A stretch of DNA of 52,788 nucleotides. It comes from Geobacillus zalihae NBRC 101842. Its GTDB lineage: Bacteria; Bacillota; Bacilli; Bacillales; Anoxybacillaceae. The position numbers and the translations under genes were made by a program. The stretch is taken from NCBI RefSeq assembly GCF_001544135.1, contig NZ_BCPV01000008.1:1-52788 (forward strand), written 5' to 3'. The notes beneath the pieces are model-generated. The model ran no database searches. It was not told the origin of the DNA and worked only from the letters and a program-made list of their open reading frames with translations. Positions 44,692-52,788 of the stretch are shown here, piece by piece (within the stretch, counting starts at the first letter, position 1; every line of letters begins with the position of its first letter).

Positions 44692-47646
44692 TCAACGGCT
44701 TAAGGCTCGTAACATAAACCGCTCGACATCATTCTCCGGTCCGATGAATTCCACGTCTGTTCCGATGGCTTGGAAGTGTTTGCGGGCGAAGGCAATTTTC
44801 GCTGCTTCACCGGGACGCAGTTCGTCCTCCCATTCCTGTCCTTTCGTCTCGAGGACGAAGTACAGTTTTTCCTCTCCATCCTTTTCGATGACAAGCGCCC
44901 AGTCGGGATTGTAGGAGCCGATCGGTGTGTCAATTTTAAACCAACTCGGCAGTTTGACGTACACTTTTACGTTCTCATCGTGTTCAAAACGTTTGGCGAA
45001 CCGCTCTTCCACATCGGAATCGTAAAGGATATGGTCAAACGGCGATTTTTCGCTCGGGATGGCGTTGTCGTTCAAATAGGCGAGCAGCTCTTCGTTTTGG
45101 AACAGTTCGACCGCGTAATACGCATCATCACCAATTTTGTAATATTTCACGCCATCTTTCAGCAACAGCCTCATTTGGCGCTGGATGATGTTTGCCACTT
45201 CTTCAATAAACTTCTGCGGATTGTTTTTGAAATCATCGAGCCGTTTGCAGCCGGTCAAAATGCGCACGATCGTCTTCCGCGTTAAATTCGTCCGGTTTTG
45301 CAGCTCCGTGATGACATCCGGAAGCGTATGGTGCAAGCTCACGTAATCCTCCACTTTTTCGCTGACCACCTGAGCCTGTACGCCTGTCACATGGTCGATC
45401 TCAACCCGTCCTTTCCGGCTGACAATGCGGATTTTTTCAATGGGCTTCATTTCCTGAATGGCGGCGATGCACAAGTCAATGAGCTGTTCGCTGTCAAAAT
45501 CGACCGAATAGACGGTTTTGTATTTGATTTTGTCCCACAATTGCCGAAACTCTTCTTGATTGAGAACCGCCATATTGACATTGACTTTTTTCTTTTTCGT
45601 CCCATCTTTGATCGGCAACGCTTGCAAGTGCCGTTTGATCTCTTTCACGATGGACGACCGCCACGGCTGGAATTCGTCGCCTAAACGGAGGTCGTAGTCT
45701 TCAATGGCCTGCTTGAGCTTTTCCGTTGCTTTGCCCTGTTTGTCAATATAGCCGTTTTGTTTTAATTCCTCATACAGCTTCAATGATAAATCATAACCCA
45801 TTTGCACCGGCTCGTCCGTCGCCTCGTCCAAATAGATGAGTTTCGCAAAGACATGCTTTTCAATTTTGCCGAACCGAATGCCCGTATCCTCTTCAATCTC
45901 TTTTTGCAACGTAGCGACGAATTCTTCATACGACTCATTCGCCATCACCGTTAATATGTTGACATGATCGTCATGCACCCGCTCTCCGTTTTGATCGACA
46001 GCCAACCGCAATCCGCGCCCGATTTCCTGGCGCCTCGATACGTACGTGCCGGAGGAGTCTTTCAACGTGCAAATTTGGAAGACGTTCGGGTTGTCCCATC
46101 CTTCACGGAGCGCGGAATGGGAGAAAATGAAGCGGAGCGGCTCATCGAGGCTGAGCAGCCGTTCTTTGTCTCTCATAATAAGGTTGTATACATCCGTATC
46201 CGCCTCTGTATTTCCTTTTGTATCTTTCAACCGTCCTCTTTTATCTTGGGCAAAATATCCGTTATGCACCTTCTCGATATCTTGGTCAATGCCCGGATCT
46301 TCCCAGAGGGGACGGTATTTCGGCTTTTGCATTAAGTTCCGATACTCTTCCTCAAACATGATCGCATATTTTCCTTTTACCGGCTGGCCTTCTTGATCAT
46401 AGTCGCGGTAATGGGCAACTTTGTCGATAAAGAACAAGCTGAGCACTTTAATCCCGCGCGGGCGAAGCCACAATTCTTTATTTAAATGCTCTTCAATCGT
46501 TTTGCGGATCTGATACCGCTTGATGGCATCGTCATCGACATCCCCAATCGCCTCGCCCACCCTGAGTCGATAGCCGTTGATTTCAACCGCTTCATTTCCT
46601 TCCGTCCAATCGATTTGCTCGACGATATAGCCGCGGTACAGTTCGCGCTCCCCCGAAACGTCATACAAGTCATCGCCGTATTTGACCGTTTTCGTCGTTC
46701 GCTTCACCTTTCCGCGCGATTCGACATCGAGCTCAAGTTTCGCTTTCCGCTCTTTCACCTCGACAAGTTTGATGTACGGCACATTGAACGACGGCTCAGA
46801 GCGGACAGACATGACCTCAATTTTTTTCACAAGCTTTTGATTGTACGCATCGACCGCATCGAGGCGATATATCATATTGTATTTATCCACATGCGTCGCC
46901 GAGTAGCGCAGCGTACAAAGCGGGTTCAGCGACGCAATCGCTTCCCTCGACTTCGGCGTCGTATCGACGCTTTGCGGTTCGTCGATGATGACAATCGGAT
47001 TCGTCTGTTGGATAAATTCAATCGGGCGGTATCCGTTTAGACGGTCGTTCGGCCGATGAATGACGTTCGCTTTATCTTCTTTTTCTGGATCTTCAAAGCT
47101 TTTGCGGAACGCATCGATATTGATGATCATAATTTGAATCGTTGTCGCCGTCGCAAAATTGCGGACTTGATCAAGCTTCTGCGAGTCGTAAATAAAGTAC
47201 TCAACCGGCGTGCGGTCGTACAGTTCTTCAAAATGGTCGCGGGTGATTTGCAGTGTTTTATACACCCCTTCACGAATTGCCACTGACGGGACGACGATAA
47301 CAAATTTTGTAAACCCATAATGTTTATGGAGCTCATAAATCGTCCGCAAATATACGTACGTCTTTCCTGTTCCGGTCTCCATTTCAATCGTAAAATGCAT
47401 GCCATCGAGCCGTTCGCTGCGTGGCAGTCCGTTTCTCACCTGGATGTCTTGGACGTTTTTTAAAATTTCCTCAGGCGTCAGGTCAAGCCGATTCCCGACG
47501 CCTAAGTCCGTTTGAAGCATTCCCGCATCAGGGCCGTACGAAACGGTGAAGTTCGACTGACTCAGTTCCTGTCCTTTGAAAATATGCACCACCGACTCAA
47601 TCGCGCGCCGTTGGTAGTCCAAATCCGCGTGAAACTTCAGCTTCAT
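44692..47646 (-). CDS. res: Type III restriction enzyme Res subunit
   Basis: A 984-aa ATP-dependent restriction subunit that translocates or signals along DNA and cuts when two unmodified sites are engaged. Helicase motif I METGTGKT (residues 89-96), motif II IDEPQ (221-225), motif III YSATHV and motif VI QEIGRGLRLAV are visible. The C-terminal nuclease has PDWAL about residue 914 and LETKG near 933 (PD-(D/E)XK). All key residues are intact. It starts 3 bp after the mod stop, implying coupling. Works with Mod for site recognition. Confidence 0.95.
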   Translation of the reverse strand: MKLKFHADLDYQRRAIESVVHIFKGQELSQSNFTVSYGPDAGMLQTDLGVGNRLDLTPEEILKNVQDIQVRNGLPRSERLDGMHFTIEMETGTGKTYVYLRTIYELHKHYGFTKFVIVVPSVAIREGVYKTLQITRDHFEELYDRTPVEYFIYDSQKLDQVRNFATATTIQIMIINIDAFRKSFEDPEKEDKANVIHRPNDRLNGYRPIEFIQQTNPIVIIDEPQSVDTTPKSREAIASLNPLCTLRYSATHVDKYNMIYRLDAVDAYNQKLVKKIEVMSVRSEPSFNVPYIKLVEVKERKAKLELDVESRGKVKRTTKTVKYGDDLYDVSGERELYRGYIVEQIDWTEGNEAVEINGYRLRVGEAIGDVDDDAIKRYQIRKTIEEHLNKELWLRPRGIKVLSLFFIDKVAHYRDYDQEGQPVKGKYAIMFEEEYRNLMQKPKYRPLWEDPGIDQDIEKVHNGYFAQDKRGRLKDTKGNTEADTDVYNLIMRDKERLLSLDEPLRFIFSHSALREGWDNPNVFQICTLKDSSGTYVSRRQEIGRGLRLAVDQNGERVHDDHVNILTVMANESYEEFVATLQKEIEEDTGIRFGKIEKHVFAKLIYLDEATDEPVQMGYDLSLKLYEELKQNGYIDKQGKATEKLKQAIEDYDLRLGDEFQPWRSSIVKEIKRHLQALPIKDGTKKKKVNVNMAVLNQEEFRQLWDKIKYKTVYSVDFDSEQLIDLCIAAIQEMKPIEKIRIVSRKGRVEIDHVTGVQAQVVSEKVEDYVSLHHTLPDVITELQNRTNLTRKTIVRILTGCKRLDDFKNNPQKFIEEVANIIQRQMRLLLKDGVKYYKIGDDAYYAVELFQNEELLAYLNDNAIPSEKSPFDHILYDSDVEERFAKRFEHDENVKVYVKLPSWFKIDTPIGSYNPDWALVIEKDGEEKLYFVLETKGQEWEDELRPGEAAKIAFARKHFQAIGTDVEFIGPENDVERFMLRALSR

Positions 47647-47649
47647 CGG

Positions 47650-49473
47650 TTATACACTCCTCACATCCGTGATGCCGTGCTTTTTCAATGTTTGCAAGGC
47701 ATTCGTTTTCACCGCGTCGCTCATAAAGCCGGATTCTTTCAAAATAACTTTCGGCGGCATATGCTCAGAACGGTGTTTCAACATCTCCTGAACAAGGTCA
47801 AGATCGATTTCGTCTTCCAAGCAAATAAGTACGGAACCATAGGCAACGTTGTAAATCGTTTTGCCGCGGCAGTCGATTTCCTCAATCGGCACCGTCAACG
47901 GCAGCCCGATTTTCAGTAAAATCTCATACAACAAATCTTCTTTCGTCCGATCTTCCTTAATATTGTTTTGCAAGTCGAAAAGGTCCCGCTCGAGGTTTTC
48001 AAAATCCGGATCCCATTCTTTAATATTGGAAGAATCGAGCTTAAACACTTTAAAGCCGATATCCAAATCCGTCTTCCCGGTTTCTTGAACGATCTTCTCC
48101 CCCGCACGGCGGATGCGTTCCTTGCCGATTTCGCAAATGTTTTTATATCCCGCTTTATACGCATCGGACGTTTCATCCGTTTTTTCCGGCAGCTGAACCA
48201 TAATAAACTTCCGATTGCCGCCATCCTCCGCATTTAACTGCATGACTGCATGGGCAGTTGTGGCGGAGCCGGAGAAGAAGTCTAATATTATATCATTCTC
48301 CCTTGTTGATAACTCTAAAATTCTCTTCATCAACTTTACTGGTTTAGGATAATCCATCACTGACTGGTCTTCAAATAATTCTTTTAATTCTTTTTTTGCA
48401 TCTTGTGAGTGCGATACCTCTTGATGCGTCCATACAGTCAATGGAGTAATAGTAGATTTTACTTCACTTAAAAAACGCTTTAAACGTGGAACGCTATCAC
48501 CATCCTTACCAAACCAGATACGATTATCAGCTAAAAGTTCGGCAAACCTCTCCTTGGTTACTCTCCAGCAATATCCTTTAGGCGGATAAACGACTCGTCC
48601 ACTTGGTGTAACGATTTCATAAATTTTTTCTGGCACAGGCGGCCCAACTGATAAATCTCCTGATGTCCAAGGACCACGTGGGTCATTGTCGGGATTGGAA
48701 TAACGGGTGTCAGCTTCCTGGCTACGCGGTAATCCATACCAAGATAGAAAATCAGTTTGTTTTGCATAACACAAAACAAAATCGTGATTACGAGAAGCAA
48801 ACTTATTCATATTAACAGGGGCAAAAGCTCTTTGCCAAATAAATATTGTTATAAAATTGACTTCACCAAATATCTCGTCGCATATTTTTTTCAGGTTTGA
48901 TACCTCCGTATCATCAATACTTATAAATATAACCCCATCCTCCCGCAACAAATTCCTCGCCAACTTCAACCGCGGGTACATCATATTCAACCAATCGGTA
49001 TGGTAGCGCCCGTTTGTCTCCGTATTTGCCTTAGTCGTTTGCTGCGTGATTTCTTTGTAATTTCGGATATTGTCGCGAAAGTCGTCTTTGTACACAAAGT
49101 CTTTCCCCGTATTGTACGGCGGGTCGATGTAAATCATTTTGATTTTGCCGAAATACGATTTTTGCAATAGTTTCAGTACTTCCAAGTTGTCGCCTTCGAT
49201 ATACAAGTTTTCCGTTGTCTCCCAGTTTTTGCTTGATGCTTTGTCCGGCCGCAAGGTGCCAGTGGACGGCGTTTGGGCGAGTTTCATCGCTTGTGTTTTG
49301 CCGTGCCAGGTGAATTCGTACTTTTCGTTGCGCGTTTCGATCTCTTCGCCGAGAACAAGCTTCAATTTGTCAAAATCGATTTTCCCCTCCGTGACAACTT
49401 CTGGGAATAGTTGCTTTAACGCTTCAATGTTTGTTTTGACAAGGTCGAGCGATTTTCCATCCAGTTTCTCCAT
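47650..49473 (-). CDS. mod: Type III DNA methyltransferase Mod subunit (N6-adenine, beta class)
   Basis: A 607-aa site-specific methyltransferase and recognition subunit. Motif IV DPPYNTG (residues 117-123) precedes motif I DFFSGSATTAHAV (398-410), the order of beta-class adenine methylases, so the target recognition domain lies between. DNA for roughly residues 182-398 is conspicuously AT-richer than either flank, suggesting exchange of the recognition domain. RBS AAAGGAG precedes ATG 49473, and the 5' end overlaps the DUF4391 gene by 50 bp. Confidence 0.95.
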   Translation of the reverse strand: MEKLDGKSLDLVKTNIEALKQLFPEVVTEGKIDFDKLKLVLGEEIETRNEKYEFTWHGKTQAMKLAQTPSTGTLRPDKASSKNWETTENLYIEGDNLEVLKLLQKSYFGKIKMIYIDPPYNTGKDFVYKDDFRDNIRNYKEITQQTTKANTETNGRYHTDWLNMMYPRLKLARNLLREDGVIFISIDDTEVSNLKKICDEIFGEVNFITIFIWQRAFAPVNMNKFASRNHDFVLCYAKQTDFLSWYGLPRSQEADTRYSNPDNDPRGPWTSGDLSVGPPVPEKIYEIVTPSGRVVYPPKGYCWRVTKERFAELLADNRIWFGKDGDSVPRLKRFLSEVKSTITPLTVWTHQEVSHSQDAKKELKELFEDQSVMDYPKPVKLMKRILELSTRENDIILDFFSGSATTAHAVMQLNAEDGGNRKFIMVQLPEKTDETSDAYKAGYKNICEIGKERIRRAGEKIVQETGKTDLDIGFKVFKLDSSNIKEWDPDFENLERDLFDLQNNIKEDRTKEDLLYEILLKIGLPLTVPIEEIDCRGKTIYNVAYGSVLICLEDEIDLDLVQEMLKHRSEHMPPKVILKESGFMSDAVKTNALQTLKKHGITDVRSV

Positions 49474-50248
49474 CGTGCTGCTCCTTTCCGCGCAATTGTT
49501 GCTTCCATTGTTCGATTTGCTTCGTTAGCTGTTGAATTTTCATATGGTATTCTACTTTTCGATTAAACTGTGTTTCTTTTTTGATTTCGTTTTTCCATTT
49601 TGCGATTTCGACTTCCGCCTGTTCGATTTGCGCGACGAGCTGTTTGGATTGTTCATCAGCGGCGATGTAAAAGGCGCCGATCGCTTTGGCGTGCTGGAAC
49701 GCCTGCACCGCCAGATGGATGTCTTGATAAAACCGAAAAAAGTTGGCGAACGACAGCTTCGTCATATGGACGGCGCGAAGAAACTGCTTGACCGTCTCGT
49801 CAGCATGATCGAGTGAAAACCACGGCGTATACGCCCATTCTTCGGCCACGGTTTTGGTTCGGTCGTTTTTGTTCAGCCGCTTTCGGCATGTTCCAATTCG
49901 AACGTTTCCTTCTTTTTCAAACACGATAACGGTCGGATTGGGCACTGTTTTTTGGATGATTTCCCCGATCACGGAAACGTGCGCATCCTTTGATTCCGTG
50001 CGCAGCCGAACGGTGATAAACATGACCCCTTCGTAATGGTAGTCGTCGTTGACGAACGGCTGAATGTTGATGACCCTTGAGGTCAACAAGTATGTCAACT
50101 CGATCCGCTCGATGTCTTTCGTCATATAGTCCTTTTCTTTTTTCGTCAAATCCGCATAGTCGTAAAACATTTTTTTGTCAAGCTTTTTATGCAACGGGCG
50201 GACGCGCTCGTCCAGTCCTATTGTAGCATAAAATGCGGATGCGGCCAT
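49424..50248 (-). CDS. DUF4391-family protein of the restriction-modification cluster
   Basis: A 274-aa protein matching the DUF4391 pattern, repeatedly found beside helicase-Mod-Res clusters. The N-terminal half is beta-rich (FITVRLRTESKDAHVSVIGEIIQKTVPNPTVIVFEKEG pattern). LNKNDRTKTVAEEWAYTPWF follows, and a C-terminal coiled coil (residues about 200-260) is rich in K, E and Q. The ATG at 50248 follows the previous stop by 5 bp; a GTG at 50257 is the alternative. The last 16 codons overlap mod. Its function is unknown; a structural or regulatory role in the R-M complex is inferred from context. Confidence 0.8.
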   Translation of the reverse strand: MAASAFYATIGLDERVRPLHKKLDKKMFYDYADLTKKEKDYMTKDIERIELTYLLTSRVINIQPFVNDDYHYEGVMFITVRLRTESKDAHVSVIGEIIQKTVPNPTVIVFEKEGNVRIGTCRKRLNKNDRTKTVAEEWAYTPWFSLDHADETVKQFLRAVHMTKLSFANFFRFYQDIHLAVQAFQHAKAIGAFYIAADEQSKQLVAQIEQAEVEIAKWKNEIKKETQFNRKVEYHMKIQQLTKQIEQWKQQLRGKEQHDGETGWKIARPCQNKH

Positions 50249-50253
50249 GATCC

Positions 50254-50847
50254 TCACCCTTTAATGATCAAATACGAAACGATCTCAAAATCTTGCAAGC
50301 TCGTGTTGGCGTTCGTCACGAAGGCGTCCAAGTTCCCTAGGCTGAAGATGTTGAGCATCAATTGCTGATCCATCTTGCCGACGATCTCTTCCACCGCTTT
50401 TTCCAGCAGGGCCTTGTATCGCCCCATGTCTTTTCCGTTTTTCGTCTCTTGGTAAAACGCCTTGTACAAGCCCCATTCGACGTCTTTTTTGCCGTTGCAA
50501 AGCGAGCGATACAGGTCCAACATTTTCTTGACATGCCCAGGATGGTACAACACCGTGCCGTCTTTGCGGACATACACCAAATAATAGGGATGAAGCGCGT
50601 TTTGTTCATGCGCAGATGCCATCGGCGCCGTTTGTTTTAGGCAGAAAATGACGCCTGGCTGAATTTCGTCTTTCAGTTTTTCATTTTGATTAGCGGTAAT
50701 GCTGAACAGTCCAAACGGCGCCCGCTCGAGCTCTTCTTTATGTTCCTTCATGAAATTCAACAAATCCATCCGGAAGTCGTCTAAATAAATATCCCGCTTA
50801 TAAATTCACGATACCGAGCCGCCGTACACCACCAAATACATATCCAT
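50254..50847 (-). pseudogene. Truncated helicase C-terminus with in-frame stop
   Basis: The intact 171-aa frame (50769-50254) reads LLNFMKEHKEELERAPFG, IQPGVIFCLKQT, LHPYYLVYVRKDG and KKMLDLYRSL. This is like the C-terminal domain of helicases that precede DUF4391-Mod-Res. The frame continues upstream through IYKRDIYLDDFR to a TGA at 50806-50808, and beyond it, still in frame, YLVVYGGSVS back to ATG 50847 with AAAAGGG. A single nonsense codon thus splits the relic, and the helicase motor (some hundreds of residues) is absent. The 171-aa part may still be translated. Confidence 0.65.
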
Positions 50848-50904
50848 CCCTTTTCTGCGCGCAGAAAAATCTTTTTGCTCCCATACAAACACATACATAA
50901 AAAC

Positions 50905-50940
50905 AGCCAACTCTCCATAATAGGGAGCTGGCTGCTCTTT
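50905..50940. terminator. Hairpin with T-rich flanks
   Basis: AGCCAACTCTCC pairs with GGGAGCTGGCT (one mismatch and one bulge) around ATAATA. T runs follow on both strands. It touches the outermost degenerate repeat. Confidence 0.65.
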
Positions 50941-51112
50941 TTCCTCTCAACGAGGTCAGCTTAAAAAAATCTTGAAAAGAATTTTTTGTGTGATTAAAGA
51001 GAGATGCTTCAATCCTCTAAACAAGACCTGCTTTAAAAAAGGTTTATGAACCGTTTCATTCACATCAAAGCGGAAGCGTTTCAATCCTCTGAACGAGGCC
51101 AGCTTTTAAAAA
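50935..51112 (-). CRISPR. Degenerate three-repeat CRISPR-like array
   Basis: Three related 35-bp units lie at 50935-50969, 51006-51040 and 51078-51112, separated by unrelated 36- and 37-bp stretches. On the minus strand the units end in AGAGGATTGAAAC, AGAGGATTGAAGC and AGAGGAAAAAGAG. ATTGAAAC is the classic conserved 3' end of many CRISPR repeats, and CCTC/GAGG gives an internal small stem. The unit at 50935 is the most diverged at its 3' end, as expected of a terminal repeat. No cas genes are in the window. It may be a relic array. Confidence 0.5.
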
Positions 51113-51160
51113 GAGCACCTTCATTTTACCATGATTCTCTAGGGCGGCAAGGTGCTTTTT
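51109..51160. terminator. Bidirectional terminator downstream of the PLP enzyme
   Basis: AGCACCTT (51114-51121) pairs with AAGGTGCT (51149-51156). T6 follows on the plus strand and T5 on the minus strand. The loop is long (27 nt), so efficiency is uncertain. Confidence 0.6.
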
Positions 51161-51402
51161 TGCACAATCCTGCGAATCTCTTGAAATTGAAAAGTAAGTA
51201 ATGTTATGTTGATTGGAAGATTGGCTCGTGACCTGTTCTCGAAAAAACACTTTTTGGCCACGAAATAGGAGAATTGTCTTTTTTACTTGCCTGATTGGCT
51301 GGCTCGATGATAGCACATATATTCGCTTTTATGAATCAAAAACTTCCCGATTCATCTCCCCCCTTGCCTTCGTTTCAAGGAGAGAGACTCTTCGGGACAA
51401 CG

Positions 51403-52608
51403 TTAAACTACCTGCAGCGCCTGCCACACATCCGCTTTCAGATCATCGATATGCTCGATGCCGACCGAGAATCTCACGAAGTTGGACGGAATCCCAGCTG
51501 TCTTCATCTGCTCCTCGGTCATCACTCCTTCCCACATCGCTGCTGTATGCACCACAAGGGAATCGACGCCACCCAAACTCACCGCGTTAGGCGGCAGTTT
51601 CAATGCAGAAACGAAGCGCTGAGTTTCTTCATAGCCACCTTTAATGGCAAAGGCAATGACTGCTCCGAACCCTTTCATCTGACGTTTTGCCAACTCGTGT
51701 TGCGGATGGCTAGGAAGACCTGGATAATATACACGCTCTACCTGTGGCTGCTGCTCTAAAAACTCAGCCAGGGCTAAAGCGTTGGCATTAATGCGTTCCA
51801 TCCGTATCGGAAGCGTACGCAGACCGCGCAATAATAGCCATGCATCCATTGGCGAGAGGACCGAACCGATGGAAATATGCGTATGCCAAATACGCTCGGC
51901 TAACTCCTCGCTGGTGCAGATGACACCAGCTGTCAAATCATGGTGTCCCCCCAAATATTTTGTTGCGCTGTGAATAACGATATCGACACCTAGATCATGA
52001 GGCCGCTGATTGATCGGCGATGCGAAGGTGTTATCGGCCACGACGATAATTCCATGCGGGCGCGCCAACTCCACCACAGCAGCCAAATCCGTCAACACCA
52101 AAGTCGGATTGGCAGGCGTCTCGACCATGATGAGCTTTGTGTTAGGCCGTATCGCTTCTGCAAAGGCGTTGATGTCCGCTTGTTCGACCAGAGTCACTTC
52201 CACGCCAAACCGCGGCAGCATCTCATCCATAATCTTGGCGGTGCTCATATAATGCCGCGTTTGGGCAATCACATGATCTCCCGCGCTGACTAGAGCTAGA
52301 ATGGCCGTGGCAATTGCCCCCATCCCGGAGCCAGTTACCAGTGCGGTTTCTGTACCTTCCAGTTCAGCCATAATCTTCGCAACGCGCTCATGCAATGGAT
52401 TGCCGTAGCGCGTATAATACCGAGAATGGCGGGGTGTTCCCGCCATTTCTGCGAATTCACGGGAATTATGCGCACGAAACGTAGCTGTGTAATAGATGGG
52501 CGGAGCCACCGTCCCATCATCGGTGACCCAATCATCGCCATGGACAACCAAGGTTTCAGTTCGAAGTCCTTCAAGATTCATTTTCTCACGATTATCACGT
52601 TTGTCCAT
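51403..52608 (-). CDS. Cys/Met-metabolism PLP-dependent enzyme (gamma-synthase/gamma-lyase family)
   Basis: A 401-aa enzyme of the trans-sulfuration family. PLP lysine is in HSATKYLGGHHDLTAG; phosphate/ring contacts are RYGNPLHERV, GSGMGAIATAI and VADNTFASP. The C-terminal SLVVHTAAMWEGVM and FVRFSVGIEHIDDL are typical. The position where methionine gamma-lyases carry an active-site Cys reads HYMST, so a cystathionine synthase/lyase or related activity is more likely; exact specificity cannot be assigned. The RBS AAAGGAGAG precedes the ATG. It is monocistronic, with no S-box riboswitch visible in the 180 bp upstream. Confidence 0.85.
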   Translation of the reverse strand: MDKRDNREKMNLEGLRTETLVVHGDDWVTDDGTVAPPIYYTATFRAHNSREFAEMAGTPRHSRYYTRYGNPLHERVAKIMAELEGTETALVTGSGMGAIATAILALVSAGDHVIAQTRHYMSTAKIMDEMLPRFGVEVTLVEQADINAFAEAIRPNTKLIMVETPANPTLVLTDLAAVVELARPHGIIVVADNTFASPINQRPHDLGVDIVIHSATKYLGGHHDLTAGVICTSEELAERIWHTHISIGSVLSPMDAWLLLRGLRTLPIRMERINANALALAEFLEQQPQVERVYYPGLPSHPQHELAKRQMKGFGAVIAFAIKGGYEETQRFVSALKLPPNAVSLGGVDSLVVHTAAMWEGVMTEEQMKTAGIPSNFVRFSVGIEHIDDLKADVWQALQVV

Positions 52609-52788
52609 CTATTCTCTCTCCTTTGCTTCTCTAGATACCCGGCTCGACAAGAGTTCTTGATAAAAATAGTTGGTATCGGTCAAAAAAATCAATCTTTATG
52701 ACAAAGAATTTTATTACCCTTTTCTCGAAGACTACATAACAAAATGATCGATGAAACAATTTATGTATGCTGGCTTGTTTATGAACCT
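52609..52788. other. Upstream region of the PLP enzyme gene
   Basis: AT-rich. A minus-strand TTGACC near 52675 may be a -35 element, but no confident -10 or riboswitch was found. The next gene lies outside the window. Confidence 0.35.

Larger units (their letters stand above)
50848..51402. other. Gene-free region with terminators and CRISPR-like repeats
   Basis: Contains the hairpin 50905-50933, three spaced direct repeats (50935-51112) and a bidirectional terminator (51109-51160). Bases 51160-51402 hold nothing I can name. Confidence 0.6.

Noticed and set aside
44263-44717. Short plus-strand frames after the ABC exporter
   Set aside because: They cross two hairpins, lack ribosome sites and have no recognizable motif.
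52609-52700. S-box-like start (TTATCAAGA) upstream of the PLP enzyme
   Set aside because: Only the first bases resemble a SAM riboswitch; the following helices and a terminator are absent.

Overview
The window looks like chromosomal DNA of a thermophilic Bacillaceae, most likely the Geobacillus/Parageobacillus group. This is inferred from the moderately high GC of most genes, strong purine-rich Shine-Dalgarno sites, and many close B. subtilis counterparts (yclNOPQ, cysJI with cysL, speD, mqo, acoABCL with acoR, bdhA). No rRNA or single-copy phylogenetic marker is present to prove the genus. Gene starts below were chosen from ribosome-binding sites and family length, so several are shorter than the longest open frame.

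Layout. (1) 1-4271: the 3' end of a coiled-coil gene, then a minus-strand ferric-siderophore ABC transporter (yclNOPQ) with Fur-like boxes upstream. (2) 5082-9803: a sigma-54 operon with a CitMHS transporter, an AtuA-like protein and its separate small partner. Its own PAS/AAA+/Fis activator lies directly upstream, and the -24/-12 promoter abuts the activator's terminator. The substrate is unknown, which makes this the best candidate for an undescribed pathway. (3) 9937-19482: a Uma2 nuclease-fold protein, an aldehyde dehydrogenase, the sulfite reductase operon cysJI with divergent cysL, a metal-responsive ArsR/CDF efflux pair, and YbjQ and DUF2935 proteins. (4) 19642-27596: an orphan anti-sigma-like membrane protein, a small membrane protein, an MBL-fold hydrolase behind a FadR-like box, speD, an FAD oxidoreductase, a YpiB/IDEAL protein and malate:quinone oxidoreductase. 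(5) 27998-31868: an accessory islet beside tRNA-Arg(CCU), with toxin-immunity-like genes but no toxin, and several decayed genes. (6) 31868-40130: acetoin catabolism (acoA, acoB, acoC, acoL, bdhA) driven from a sigma-54 promoter, with acoR upstream and a cre site. (7) 40298-44078: transposon debris, then a MerR regulator coupled to an ABC exporter. (8) 44692-51112: a Type III restriction-modification cluster whose upstream helicase-like gene is reduced to a fragment with an in-frame stop, followed by a degenerate three-repeat CRISPR-like array. (9) 51403-52608: a PLP enzyme of the Cys/Met family.

Two loci share one plan: sigma-54 activator gene, terminator, -24/-12 promoter, then a catabolic operon on the same strand (regions 2 and 6). 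Regions 5 and 8 hold most of the accessory, defence-related and decaying DNA.
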